Positions 8,324 through 18,200 are shown, counted from the stretch's first letter. The stretch: 64,000 bases of DNA from Oxalobacteraceae bacterium (GCA_030698225.1 JAUYNR010000067.1:1-64000); one strand, 5' to 3'. Notes: generated from the sequence alone by a model not told the origin. Numbers and translations are program-made.

Positions 8324-9292
8324 ATGTCGAGAATGAGAAACCAGCAATCCAGACTGTTGTTCCGCGGCTTGCTCGGCATTGTCATCGCGTGCTGCTGCAT
8401 GCTGGGCGTTGCGGCCGATCTGCAATTGACGCCGGTGCGTGTCGCACCCGGCGTGTATGTGGTGTATGGCGACCTCAAGCCGGCCAGCTACGACAACGAT
8501 GCGCTGACAGTCAATCTCGGCTTTGTCGCCACCTCGGCCGGGGTGGTCGTCATCGATAGCGGCCCCTCATATCGGGTGGCCCAGATGCTGCATCGGGCGA
8601 TCCAGAGGGTCAGCAGCTACCCGATCAGATACGTGATCAACACAGGGGCCGACCCGGCGCGCTGGCTCGGCAACGGTTATTTCAAGAAGCTCGGCGTGCC
8701 GCTGCTGGCCCATGAGGAAGCCCGCAAACTGATGGATGCGCGCGGCGCCGACCAGCTCAGAGCGATGCAGGTTTTGCTCAAGGAAAAGGCCCACGGCACC
8801 GAACTCGCACTGCCGCGCGGTTTTTCCCGTGATATGGAAGAGGTACGCTTCAGCGACAGCCAGCTGCAATTGTCGTATTTCGGACCCGCGCAAAGTTCCG
8901 GCGACATCGCCGTCTGGCTGCCGCGGCAGGAAATCGCGTTCGCCGGCGCCATCATGCAGTCCGACGCCTTGCCCGCACTCACCGCCGACAGCCGTCTCGC
9001 CGATTGGACCACTGCCTACGACAGCCTGGCCGGCCTGCGCCCGCGCCAGATCGTGCCCGGCCGCGGCACGCTCGGCAACCTGGCGCGCATGGACGCCGAC
9101 ACACGCGCCTACCTCACAACATTGCGTGCCGAGATCGAGCAGGCGGTGCAGCGCGGCGCAAGCAAAGCTGAAATCATTTCCCAGGCCGGGAAATCGAAGC
9201 AACTTGCCGCGTTCAAGCGGCTAGAGGGCTACGCCCAGTTGGCGCCAGAAAATGTCTTACAGGCTTTGCGGGAGACGGATGGGCTGCGTTGA
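8324..9292 (+). CDS. MBL-fold protein lacking the metal ligands
   Basis: The 322-residue protein has a signal peptide (residues 1-31, hydrophobic IVIACCCMLGVA) and the sequence frame of periplasmic quinoprotein-relay-type metallo-beta-lactamase-fold proteins: VAPGVYVVYGD, GFVATSAGVVVIDSGPS, YVINTGADPARWLGNGYF, YFGPAQSSGDIAVWLP and IVPGRGTLG. In active members the third block reads NTHxHxDHxxGN, the fourth GPAHTxGD and the last PGHG. Here every expected histidine and the Asp of the first motif are replaced, so the di-zinc site should be absent. The fold looks intact, which suggests a pseudoenzyme rather than a decayed gene. The function is unknown. The next gene, a diguanylate cyclase, starts 61 bp downstream. 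Confidence 0.8.
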   Translation: MSRMRNQQSRLLFRGLLGIVIACCCMLGVAADLQLTPVRVAPGVYVVYGDLKPASYDNDALTVNLGFVATSAGVVVIDSGPSYRVAQMLHRAIQRVSSYPIRYVINTGADPARWLGNGYFKKLGVPLLAHEEARKLMDARGADQLRAMQVLLKEKAHGTELALPRGFSRDMEEVRFSDSQLQLSYFGPAQSSGDIAVWLPRQEIAFAGAIMQSDALPALTADSRLADWTTAYDSLAGLRPRQIVPGRGTLGNLARMDADTRAYLTTLRAEIEQAVQRGASKAEIISQAGKSKQLAAFKRLEGYAQLAPENVLQALRETDGLR

Positions 9293-9353
9293 TTCGACTC
9301 TGAACCGGCGATTATTAAACAAGGCGTAAACCGATTCTCGGTATCATTGCCCC

Positions 9354-10982
9354 ATGTCAATTTTTCAAAGCATAAAGTTCCGCGTCATCGCGCTCGGCAT
9401 AGTGCTTGCCGTGGCCGGCGTCCTGTTGCGCCTGCTCGTCGCGCTGCCCTTTGCGCAGGAACTTCTGCGCGATATGGTGGCGGCGCAGCAATTGTCGATT
9501 GCGACCTATGTCGCACGCGATATCGATCATAGTATCCAGGCGCGCCGTGCGCTGATCGGCGAACTGGTCGCCGCGCTGCCGCCCGCGCTGCTCCAGCAGC
9601 CTGAAAAGCTGGCGCCATGGCTTGCCGAGCGGCAGCGTGTGAATCCCTTGTTTAATAGCGGCTTGCTAATGCTGCGGCCGGATGGCAGCGGCCTGCTCGC
9701 GCAATCCCCAGTGGTGGCCGGGCGCGATATGCTGACCTATTCAGATTCCGACTGGTTCCAGGCCGCGCTGCGTGCCAATCTGCCGGTGATGAGCAAGCCG
9801 CAGCGCGGACGCGCCAGCGGCGAACCGATCCTGATCATGGCTGCACCGGTGCACGACGCCGCCAAGCGGGTGGTGGCGGTGCTGGCCGGGGTAGTCACGT
9901 TGAACACACCCGGCTTTCTCGATCGACTGCAGGAAATCCGGCTCGGCGCGACTGGCGGCCTCCTTTTGATCTCGCCGGCAGACAAGCTATTCGTCGGCGC
10001 CAGCGACCCGGCGTTGGTGCTGAAGCCGACCCCGGCTCCCGGCGTGAATCTGTTGCACGATCGGGCCATGGCCGGTTTCCGCGGCACCGGCATCACGCTC
10101 AATCCCCGCGGTGTTGAAGAACTGTCGGCCATCGCGACGGTGCCCAGCACCGGATGGTTTGTCGTCGCGCGCCTGCCTACCGCAGAGGTGTTCCAGCCGA
10201 TTGCGGCGATGCGCGGTTTCGTCTGGAAGGGCACTCTGGTTTTTCTGCTCGCGATGATTGCGATATTGATGTTTCTGCTGCCCCGCATACTGCGCCCGCT
10301 CACCGATGCCGCACGTTCGATGCGCGCGATGGCGGATGGCACGCGCCCACTGGCGCCGCTGCCGCTCAGGCACCGGGACGAGGTAGGCGATCTGGTACTC
10401 GGCTTTAATTATCTGGTGGCGCGACTGCATGAAAAGGAAGCCGCGCTCAAGGAAGGCGCGGCGCGGCTGGAATTCATGGCACACCACGATTCGCTTACCG
10501 GCTTGTACAACCGCGCGATGCTGGAAGATCGTCTGCAGCTGGCGTTGGCGCGTGCCGAGCGCGACGGTTCGCATTTTGCGCTGCTGTTTTGCGACCTCGA
10601 TGATTTCAAGCCGATCAACGATCAATTCGGACATCAGGCGGGGGATGCGATCCTGCGCCAGGTCGCGGCGCGCTTACTGGACGGGCGCCGCCGCACCGAT
10701 ACCGTGGCGCGTCTTGGCGGCGACGAGTTTGTCGTCCTGTTGACCGATCTCGACAATGCGCGCCGCACGGCAGCAAGCGTCGCTCAGCAATTGCTGGCAA
10801 CGATCGGCATACCATTTGATATCGAAGGCAAAACATTCGTACTCGGCGCCTCGATCGGCATTGCGCTGTATTACGGCACCGGCATCTCAGCCTCGCAATT
10901 GATGTCGCAGGCCGATAGCGCCATGTATCAAGCCAAACGGGCGGGAAAGCATGGATATCGTGTTTTCGACAAGGCGTCGTAA
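9354..10982 (+). CDS. Membrane diguanylate cyclase (sensor-HAMP-GGDEF)
   Basis: This 542-residue protein makes c-di-GMP from GTP. Order: TM1 (residues 8-32), a periplasmic Cache-like sensor (about 40-285, with DSDWFQAALRANLPVMSKP and GEPILIMAAPV), TM2 (290-312), a HAMP linker (RILRPLTDAARSMRAMADG, RHRDEVGDLVLGFNYL) and a GGDEF domain. The active site GGDEF is at residues 455-459. An RRTD inhibitory I-site lies five residues before it, so product inhibition is expected. There is no EAL domain. The ATG at 9354 has only a weak upstream site (AttGCC). Sensor ligand is unknown. Confidence 0.94.
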   Translation: MSIFQSIKFRVIALGIVLAVAGVLLRLLVALPFAQELLRDMVAAQQLSIATYVARDIDHSIQARRALIGELVAALPPALLQQPEKLAPWLAERQRVNPLFNSGLLMLRPDGSGLLAQSPVVAGRDMLTYSDSDWFQAALRANLPVMSKPQRGRASGEPILIMAAPVHDAAKRVVAVLAGVVTLNTPGFLDRLQEIRLGATGGLLLISPADKLFVGASDPALVLKPTPAPGVNLLHDRAMAGFRGTGITLNPRGVEELSAIATVPSTGWFVVARLPTAEVFQPIAAMRGFVWKGTLVFLLAMIAILMFLLPRILRPLTDAARSMRAMADGTRPLAPLPLRHRDEVGDLVLGFNYLVARLHEKEAALKEGAARLEFMAHHDSLTGLYNRAMLEDRLQLALARAERDGSHFALLFCDLDDFKPINDQFGHQAGDAILRQVAARLLDGRRRTDTVARLGGDEFVVLLTDLDNARRTAASVAQQLLATIGIPFDIEGKTFVLGASIGIALYYGTGISASQLMSQADSAMYQAKRAGKHGYRVFDKAS

Positions 10983-11084
10983 CTGGAGTCGGAATCAGAG
11001 ATTCGTGCATCGCGGAAATAAAACCCGCAAACAAAGCGCCGCGCCACTCTTTGTCGCCGTTTATTGCGGCACGGTCGGCTAAGT

Positions 11085-11117
11085 GGCGAACCCGTAATCG
11101 CCGAACCAGGGTTCGCC
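11085..11117. terminator. Inverted repeat between convergent genes
   Basis: GGCGAACCC and GGGTTCGCC are separated by 15 nt, between the ends of the diguanylate cyclase and lipoprotein genes. No clear T-tract follows on either strand. It may act as a 3' stem-loop for both genes; the terminator role is inferred. Confidence 0.4.
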
Positions 11118-11126
11118 CCAAGAACC

Positions 11127-11342
11127 TTAGTTAGCCGGCACAACCACGGTGGTGCCACCGGTGCGTCCGGTCGCGCCGGTGTATCCAGTGGCGCCGGTGT
11201 ACCCGGTCGCGCCGGTATCTCCGGTAGCGCCGGTGTATCCGGGCTCACCTTGCGGTCCGGCCGGGCCTGCTGGAAGCGAAATACATCCGGCCAACGCGAG
11301 CGTCGTCAATGCTGCTGCGACAATCAGTTTCGAATTCATCAT
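11127..11342 (-). CDS. Small collagen-like lipoprotein
   Basis: A 71-residue predicted lipoprotein. The signal peptide ([20 protein letters not shown]) ends in the lipobox LALAGC, so cysteine 20 would be acylated. The mature part is an uninterrupted run of Gly-X-Y triplets ([19 protein letters not shown], then GYTGAT units) for about 40 residues, with VVVPAN at the end. Thr in the Y position and Ala/Tyr in X are typical of bacterial collagen-like proteins, which can trimerise. The ATG at 11342 is chosen for AAGGAAA upstream and the fit to the signal peptide. Its length likely varies between strains because the repeats are near identical at DNA level. Function is unknown. Confidence 0.8.
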   Translation of the reverse strand: MMNSKLIVAAALTTLALAGCISLPAGPAGPQGEPGYTGATGDTGATGYTGATGYTGATGRTGGTTVVVPAN

Positions 11343-11732
11343 GGTGATTTCCTTTACTTTGCTAAATAGGACTGCGCACTTGTTTGTGGGCAGCCACCCA
11401 GATGTGATCAATTTCTGGCGACAATGATCAACTTCGGCAGATCAGGCCATCGCTACTGCAAGGTCGCATCCGCAGCCGACCTGTACCTGCTGTCGGTGCG
11501 TTACGATTGACGATCAGACTACGCGCACCGGCGGGCCGGGTCAGTACGCTAACGCACATAGAGGATTTGCCTGCAGGCTCATCCGCGTGCGCTGCATATC
11601 GAACCACGCGATTTCATGCATTGGGGGCGGCATTTTCGCCGGGAACATAAAAACTGAAAACTTGACCCGCCTCAAAGAAATTCAGCCATCGTGAGCGACA
11701 ATTATCGTTGTTACATCGAATGATGAGCGGAC
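11343..11732. other. Intergenic region, no feature recognised
   Basis: This 390-bp stretch lies between divergent genes, the collagen-like lipoprotein and the PEBP protein. I see no gene, RNA or clear repeat in it. It must hold the promoters of both genes. Confidence 0.5.
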
Positions 11733-12284
11733 ATGAAGCGCGCACAATCGATCTTGCTTGCAGGGATCATGCTTGCAGTGGGAATGGCTCCAGCAAAGGA
11801 TAAAAATGCGATGGAACTGACCTTGACTTCGCCGGCGTTCGGTCCCGGTGGCGATATTCCGGCAATTCATACCTGTGACGGCAGCGACATTTCGCCGCCG
11901 CTGTCGTGGGCAGGCATTCCGCCCGGCGCGCATAGCCTGGTCCTGATCGTCGACGATCCCGATGCGCCCGATCCGGCAGCGCCGCAGAGGACCTGGGTGC
12001 ATTGGGTTCTGTACAACATTCCAACGAGCGCATCCGGCCTGGCGCAAGGCGTGGCGCCGCGCGGATTGCCGGCAGGTACGCGTCAGGGCTTGAACGACTG
12101 GCAGCGCACCGGCTACGGCGGCCCCTGCCCGCCGGTCGGCCGCCATCGCTACTTTCACAAGCTATACGCGCTGGATAGAGTTCTGCCACTGAGCGGCAAG
12201 CTGACCAAGAGCGCGCTGGAAAGCGCGATGCAGGGGCATGTCATCGCTCAAGCGGAACTGATCGGCCTGTACCGGCGCAACTGA
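11733..12284 (+). CDS. YbhB/YbcL (PEBP, Raf-kinase-inhibitor-like) protein
   Basis: A 183-residue protein with an N-terminal signal sequence (SILLAGIMLAVGMAPA) and a complete PEBP-like domain. It shows LTSPAFGPGGDIPAIHTCDG, DISPPLSWAGIPPGAHSLVL, DDPDAPDPAAPQRTWVHWV, and the ligand-pocket GYGGPCPPVGRHRYFHKLYA. Bacterial family members of this kind are periplasmic or cytoplasmic with no settled function. The start ATG is at 11733. Copy 2 of the dispersed repeat follows the gene, which is convergent with minE. Confidence 0.93.
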   Translation: MKRAQSILLAGIMLAVGMAPAKDKNAMELTLTSPAFGPGGDIPAIHTCDGSDISPPLSWAGIPPGAHSLVLIVDDPDAPDPAAPQRTWVHWVLYNIPTSASGLAQGVAPRGLPAGTRQGLNDWQRTGYGGPCPPVGRHRYFHKLYALDRVLPLSGKLTKSALESAMQGHVIAQAELIGLYRRN

Positions 12285-12314
12285 GCCACAGCACTTCTGT
12301 ATGAACACAAAAAC

Positions 12315-12390
12315 AGGGGGTATAGTTAATTTCTCTATAAATACCGCATACGTTTCATGCGATTTTAAAAATACAATGCGCTGTATATAA
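12315..12390 (+). repeat. Dispersed 3'-end repeat, copy 2
   Basis: GGGGTAT box, 27-nt offset, core CCGCA-N9-TGCGA, then TTTTAAAAATAC and TGTATAT. It lies between the convergent PEBP and minE genes. Confidence 0.82.
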
Positions 12391-12476
12391 AACGCCACCA
12401 TCCCGCGCAAGAGTCGCGCAGGGGCGGCGTGGATTCCCGGCAGAACGCATGCATTGCCGGCAGGCGCTATCGAAAA

Positions 12477-12740
12477 TCAACGGCTCATTTCCACATCCGG
12501 CAGCACCACATTCACATCCAGCACTTCCAGGTTGCCCTTGCGGTCGAGCGAGATCATGATGTCTTCCGCATTCACTTTGGTGTATTTGGAGATCACTTCG
12601 ATCAACTCCTTGTGCAGCGCCGGCAGGAAGTCGTAGCCGTCGCGGCCGCTGCGTTCGCGGGCGATGATGATTTGCAGGCGTTCCTTGGCGGCAGACGCGC
12701 TTTTCGGTTTGTCCTTGAACAGGAATGAGAGCAGAGCCAT
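12477..12740 (-). CDS. minE: Cell division topological specificity factor MinE
   Basis: MinE drives the MinCD oscillation and confines division to midcell. The 87-residue product has the membrane-targeting/anti-MinCD helix MALLSFLFKDKPKSASAAKE with RLQIIIARER, and the C-terminal topological specificity domain (YDFLPALHKELIEVISKY, EDIMISLDRKGNLEVLDVNV). The ATG at 12740 lies one base behind the minD stop, so the two are translationally coupled. An in-frame extension upstream to 12965 runs through minD and is not used. Confidence 0.96.
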   Translation of the reverse strand: MALLSFLFKDKPKSASAAKERLQIIIARERSGRDGYDFLPALHKELIEVISKYTKVNAEDIMISLDRKGNLEVLDVNVVLPDVEMSR

Positions 12741-12741
12741 A

Positions 12742-13557
12742 TCACTTGCCTCCAAAAATGCGTTTGAATATCCCCGGCTTTTCGTAGGTGGTGAAGCGCA
12801 ACGGCACCTCCTCGCCCAGAAAGCGCGATACCAGATCTTCGTAGGCATCGGACACGTCGCTGCCTTTGAGGTGAATCGCCGGATTGCCCTGGTTCGATGC
12901 ATGCAGCACCGATTCCGATTCCGGGATGATGCCGACCAACGGAATGCGCAGAATTTCCTGTACATCCGAGTACGACAGCATTTCGCCGGCGTCTACCCGC
13001 TTGGGCGAATAGCGGGTGATCAGCAAATGCTCCTTGACCGGCTTGTCGCCATTCAGTGCGCGGCGCGATTTGGCCTGGATGATGCCCAGAATGCGGTCCG
13101 AATCCCGCACCGACGACACTTCGGGATTGGTCACCACAATCGCTTCATCGGCAAAGGTCAGCGCCATCAGTGCGCCATGCTCGATGCCGGCCGGCGAATC
13201 GCAGATGATGTAATCGAAGCCCATTTTGGCCAAGTCCTGCAGCACCCGCTCGACGCCCACCTCCGACAGCGCATCCTTGTCGCGCGTCTGCGATGCGGGC
13301 AGGATGAACAGATTGTCGCAATGCTTGTCCTTGATCAGTGCCTGGTTCAGCGTCGCTTCCTGGTTGATTACATTGATCAAGTCGTACACCACGCGCCGCT
13401 CGCAGCCCATGATCAGATCGAGATTGCGCAGGCCGACATCGAAATCCAGCACTGCGGTCTTGTGACCGCGCATTGCCAGGCCACTTGAAAAACTGGCGCT
13501 GGAGGTAGTCTTGCCGACACCGCCTTTGCCGGATGTCACAACAATGATTTTTGCCAC
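12742..13557 (-). CDS. minD: Septum site-determining ATPase MinD
   Basis: The 271-residue membrane-cycling ATPase has the deviant Walker A KGGVGKTTSSAS at residues 10-21, switch I/II regions (VLDFDVGLRNLDLIMGCERR; CDSPAGIEHGALMAL), and the C-terminal amphipathic membrane-targeting helix (TTYEKPGIFKRIFGGK). It recruits MinC and is released by MinE. It lies between minC and minE in a minC-minD-minE operon on the minus strand. Confidence 0.98.
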   Translation of the reverse strand: MAKIIVVTSGKGGVGKTTSSASFSSGLAMRGHKTAVLDFDVGLRNLDLIMGCERRVVYDLINVINQEATLNQALIKDKHCDNLFILPASQTRDKDALSEVGVERVLQDLAKMGFDYIICDSPAGIEHGALMALTFADEAIVVTNPEVSSVRDSDRILGIIQAKSRRALNGDKPVKEHLLITRYSPKRVDAGEMLSYSDVQEILRIPLVGIIPESESVLHASNQGNPAIHLKGSDVSDAYEDLVSRFLGEEVPLRFTTYEKPGIFKRIFGGK

Positions 13558-13594
13558 AAAAAAACTCCTTCAGAATACGAAATATGGATGCGGA

Positions 13595-14335
13595 TCAGGA
13601 CCGCGACCCGGGATTGAGCGGGACGATCTCGATCCTGTCGCCGACCAGGCGCACTTGCGCGGGCTGCTGGCCCTGGTCTTGCGGAAAGCCGTTTTCAAAA
13701 GTGCGATACATGCCGGCAATTGACACCAGTTCAGGCTCCATCACCATGGCAAAAATCCTGGCATCGGGATTGCCGCTGGCGCCTGCCAGCGCGCGCCCGC
13801 GCAGCGGCGCATAGATATGGATGCTGCCGTCGGCAATCACTTCGGCGCCGTTGTTGACCGCCGCAGTGATGATCAGATCGACGCCGCGCGCATAAATGCG
13901 CTGGCCGGCGCGCACCGGCGTATCGATGATCATTGCGGCCGTTTGCGCGGGCGGGGCTGCCGCCACCTCGGGCACCGCGATCGCCGGCGGCGCACTTGCC
14001 GCCTCCTCCACGCGCGGCCTGGCCACCGTGTCGATGCTCAAGCCATGCGTCTTGATGTCGGCGTGCAATGCAACCGGCGCATTGCGCACTGCCATCGGGT
14101 TCAGATGATGCGATTTCAGCAAGCCGATCAGGGCTGCCCAATCCGGTGCAGCAGCAGTCAGGTCGAGCGCGCCGGCATCGATCACGGTAAATTCATCATC
14201 AAAAAAATCCGGCGCACCGCCGGTCATTTCACCCAGCGCCGCCTGCAGCAGCGGCAGTTCTGCAACATGCAGGATGACGGAGACTGCGACTACGGTGGAT
14301 ATCTTGATTTCAATCGGCTTATTGGTTTTTTGCAT
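13595..14335 (-). CDS. minC: Septum site-determining protein MinC
   Basis: MinC inhibits FtsZ polymerisation at the poles. The 246-residue protein has an N-terminal domain (residues 1-105; EIKISTVVAVSVILHV, FTVIDAGALDL), an unusually long Ala/Pro-rich linker (about 105-145, PPAIAVPEVAAAPPAQT), and a C-terminal beta-helix domain (VRAGQRIYARGVDLIITAAV, GAEVIADGSIHIYAPLRGRA, AGASGNPDARIFAMVMEPELVSIAG). The ATG at 14335 is preferred over a longer in-frame start at 14440 because homology begins there; the ribosome-binding site is weak. A 37-nt gap separates it from minD. Confidence 0.95.
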   Translation of the reverse strand: MQKTNKPIEIKISTVVAVSVILHVAELPLLQAALGEMTGGAPDFFDDEFTVIDAGALDLTAAAPDWAALIGLLKSHHLNPMAVRNAPVALHADIKTHGLSIDTVARPRVEEAASAPPAIAVPEVAAAPPAQTAAMIIDTPVRAGQRIYARGVDLIITAAVNNGAEVIADGSIHIYAPLRGRALAGASGNPDARIFAMVMEPELVSIAGMYRTFENGFPQDQGQQPAQVRLVGDRIEIVPLNPGSRS

Positions 14336-14704
14336 AAAAACGAAAAATGTTATTGGTACCAAAGCAACAGATCCCCATGGGTTCGGGCCATGAGGGTTTA
14401 TCGCAATATACAGGGGATTCGATACTTGATTAACCGGCAAATACGAAACTTGTTTTCAGCGCTGCATTTGACGACAATATAGCGATGAAACCCCGCTTTG
14501 GATAGGCAGATGAGGGGCAAAAGCGGCGAATCTCCCTGCTTTACATGATGCAACATGCAAACCCCATTTATCCAGTGCTTTGGCGCAACAATATACTCCC
14601 ATATATAACCAGCTTATACCGCACATATTTATTGATAAATATCAACATACTCCTTAATTTATGGCTGCATTGAAAGCAGGCATGCGGCGCAATTGGATGC
14701 CATG
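14336..14704. other. minC upstream region with degenerate repeat
   Basis: A 369-bp spacer between minC and the next minus-strand gene. It holds the degenerate copy 3 of the dispersed repeat (14590-14655) and must hold the minC promoter. No gene is seen in it. Confidence 0.5.
14590..14655 (-). repeat. Dispersed 3'-end repeat, copy 3 (degenerate)
   Basis: ATATACTCCC, core ACCGCA-N9-TGATAA and a terminal ATACTCC resemble the family. The right-hand box is only 16 nt from the core instead of 27, so this copy has lost sequence. Confidence 0.5.
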
Positions 14705-15142
14705 CTATGCGACGATCAGAATCGAACATGCGTTCGAATGGAATGTGCGAATCTTGTGCGCAAGATGATGACTGGCGGCTCCGAGATATTCCCTGCATAT
14801 CGCACGAACGATCCACTTGGAAATATATTCAATCGGGCCTTTCGTTGCCAATTCCTTGAATCGCTCGCAATCGGTGCAAAAACTTTCCAACTGCGCATAT
14901 TCGGCGGCAATCGTCGCCGCCACCGCCCTCAGCGTGCCGATTTCATTCATCACCCCGGTATCAAACGAACGTTTTGATTCGAGTACATACAATGCCCTTT
15001 CCAGATAGGTTTGCGCCATCCGGGCCGACGAATGGAGCCCGTAATCGTTCATCGATATCACCGCGAGGCGATGCGTTCCTTCGGAAATGAAAGAGGCAAT
15101 TTCATCATAATCTTCTGGCTTTGGATGTTGCATATCCGGCAT
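14705..15142 (-). CDS. Hypothetical protein
   Basis: A 145-residue soluble, mainly helical protein with several cysteines (ESFCTDCERF, AICREYL). I do not recognise the family. It stands alone on the minus strand between minC and hrpA. The AT-richer flanks and poor ribosome-binding site leave the start open (15142 or the Met at 15133). The length and periodic hydrophobicity suggest a real gene. Confidence 0.55.
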   Translation of the reverse strand: MPDMQHPKPEDYDEIASFISEGTHRLAVISMNDYGLHSSARMAQTYLERALYVLESKRSFDTGVMNEIGTLRAVAATIAAEYAQLESFCTDCERFKELATKGPIEYISKWIVRAICREYLGAASHHLAHKIRTFHSNACSILIVA

Positions 15143-15240
15143 CCCGATAGATGATTTCCGTTAAATAGTTTGTACCATTTTCACCCATTTCGCACAGAAA
15201 ATTGGACTGACGATTATCAAATTAGTTTTGCCGGATTAGC

Positions 15241-18200
15241 TTATCGCTGCATCGATTCCCATACTTTCTGCAACCTCTTAGCCGACACCGGCATCGGTGT
15301 GCGCAGCTCCTGCGCGTACAACGAAACCCGCAATTCTTCCAGCAGCCAGCGGAATTCAGTCATCTTCGGATCTTCGCGGCGGTCTTTCAGCGCGCGCTGC
15401 CAGGGTGTCGCAACGGCAGCCCATTCGGCCATCAGCCTGGCGTCGCGGGCCGGATCGGCGCGCAGGCGGTCGAGCCGGACGTTGATCGCTTTCAGGTAGC
15501 GCGGAAAATGCGCGAGTTGCGCATAATCGTTGTCGGCCAGAAAGCGCTTGCCGATCAGGTTCTGCAACTGCGCCTGGATGTCGGCCGCGGCCGCCGCGTG
15601 GGCCTTGATGCCTTGCAGCTTCTTCGGCAGGCCGTGGAATTCGGTCAGTATCTGGCTCACCAGGCGCGCGATTTCGTTGCACAGCAAGCCGAGCCGGGTC
15701 TTGCCCTGTTCGCGCCGCTGCTCGAACTCGGCTGCATTGACGGGCAGCGGGTCTTGCAGGCAGGCGATGTCGAGCGCGGTCTGGATGATCTGGTCGCGCA
15801 ACTCTTCCTGCGAGCCTAGCGCCATGAATTGCATCCCCATCTGCTGCATGCCGGGGATGTTTTTTTCCAGATACTTGACCTGCTCCTTCAATTGCAATGT
15901 GAACAGCCGGCGCAGGCCGGTGCGATGGGTGCGCTGGGCCACCGCAGGATCGTCGAACACTTCCAGCGTGCAATGGGTTTTCCGGTCCACCAGCGCCGGA
16001 AAACCGATCAGCGTTTGCTTGCCTTGCTGCACTTCCAGCAATTCCGGCAACGCGCCGAACGACCAGCCGGTCAGGTTTTCCTGCTGCGGCGCACTGCTGC
16101 CGATCGCCGCGCCGGCTGCAGTCGGCGTGGCCGGCTTGTTGTCGCCATGCGCGGCGATATGCGACACGCCGCCGGACGCAGCCACCGCCTGCACCGCCAG
16201 CTTCTGGAAACTCTCGCGCGCCTGGCCGCCGAATTCGGCCCGCAACGCAGCCAGGTTGCGGCCCATGTCCAGTTGCCGGCCGTGCTCGTCGATGACCTTG
16301 ATGTTCATCGTGTGATGGGTCGGCAGGGTTTCCTGCTTGAAGTCGGTGCTCAAGGGCACCAGTCCGACTTGCGCGCGGATGTCGGCGATCAGCGCATCGA
16401 TCAGATTGCCCTTGCCGAATTCGGCCCGTTCGCAAAACCCTGCCGCGTAGGCCGGCAGCGGCACGCAGTGGCGGCGCAGTTTTTGCGGCAAGGACTTCAG
16501 CAGCAGATGGACTTTTTCCTTCAGCATGCCGGGCACCAGCCAGTCGCAGCGGTCGGCGCTGAGCTGGTTCAGCGCATACAGCGGCACCGCCAGCGTGACG
16601 CCGTCGCGCGGGCTGCCGGGCTCGAAATGGTAAGTCAGCAGCATCTCGACGCCGGCCACCGTCATCTTCTTCGGAAACAGGTCGGTGGTGACGCCGGCTG
16701 CCTCGTGCCGCATCAGGTCGTCCTTGTTCAGGTACAGCAGCTTCGGGTTCTTGGCGGTCGCGTCCTTGTGCCATTTCTCGAAGGTGATGCCGTTGCACAC
16801 ATCGGCCGGGATGATCTGGTCGTAAAAAGCGGCGATCAGCGCTTCATCGACCAGCACGTCGACCCGGCGCGACTTGTGCTCGAGGTTTTCGATTTCGCGC
16901 ACCAGTTTGTGGTTGAACGCGAAAAACGGTGCGCGGGTATCGAATTCGCCGCCCACCAGCGCGTCGCGGATGAAGATTTCACGCGCCTCGGCCGGATTGA
17001 TCAGCGCGTAGTTGATGCTGCGCTGGCTGTACACGACCAACCCGTACAGGGTCGCGCGCTCGGAAGCCGAGACTTGCGCACTGCGTTTTTCCCAGCGCGG
17101 CTCGCCCCAGGATTTCTTTAGCAGATGGGCGCCGACGCGCTCCAGCCATTCCGGCTGGATCTGCGCGATGCAGCGCGCATACAGCCGCGTGGTATCGACC
17201 AGTTCGGCCGCCATCACCCAGCGCCCCGGCTTCTTGATCAGGCTGGAACCGGGCCAGATATGGAACTTGATGCCGCGCGCGCCAAGAAAGTGCGGCTCGT
17301 CCTCGGCCTTGAAGCCGATATTGCCGAGCAAGCCGGTCAGCAGCGCGCTGTGCAGATTTTCGTAGGTGGCCGGCGCAACATTTAAGCGCCAGCCCTGCTC
17401 GCGCACGATGGTCAGCAATTGCGAGTGCACGTCGCGCCATTCGCGCAGCCGCATCTGCGACAGGAAGCTGGCGCGGCAGTTGTCTTGCAGCTGGCGGTTG
17501 GTCTTCTTGTGCTCGATCGCGTCTTCGAACCACTTCCAGATCTTCAGATAACTCTGGAATTCGGATTTTTCGTCGGCGAACTTCTTGTGCGCGGCATCGG
17601 CTGCCGCTTGCGCTTCCAGCGGCCGGTCGCGCGGGTCTTGCACCGACAAGGCGGACGCGATGATCAGCACTTCGGTCAGGCAGACGTTTTCCAGCGCGGC
17701 CAGGATCATACGCCCGACGCGCGGGTCGAGCGGCAGCTTGGCCAGCTTGTGGCCCAGCGGCGTCAATGCGTTGCTGTCATCCACCGCACCTAACTCTTGC
17801 AGCAATTGATAGCCGTCGGCAATCGCGCGCCCCGGCGGCGGCTCGATGAACGGGAAAGTCTCGACATCGGTCAGGTGCAACGATTTCATCCGCAGGATGA
17901 CCGCCGCCAGCGACGAGCGCAGGATTTCCGGCTCGGTGAATTTCGGCCGCAGCAAAAAATCCTGCTCTTCATACAGCCGGATGCAGACGCCGGCCGCGAC
18001 CCGGCCGCAACGCCCGGCGCGCTGGTTGGCCGCCGATTGCGCGATCGATTCGACCTGCAACTGCTCGACCTTGTTCCGGTAGCTATAGCGCTTGACCCGC
18101 GCCAGACCCGCATCGACCACATAGCGGATGCCGGGCACGGTCAGCGAGGTTTCGGCGACGTTGGTGGCCAGCACGATGCGGCGCCCATTCGAGGTCTTGA

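Noticed and set aside
11127..11260. CRISPR-like short direct repeats
   Set aside because: The 18-bp periodicity encodes Gly-X-Y triplets of a lipoprotein; there are no unique spacers. No CRISPR array was seen anywhere in the window.
15829..17121. 430-codon plus-strand frame and similar frames at 17797-19071
   Set aside because: They are antisense to hrpA and rich in Arg/Gln/His, as expected for shadows.
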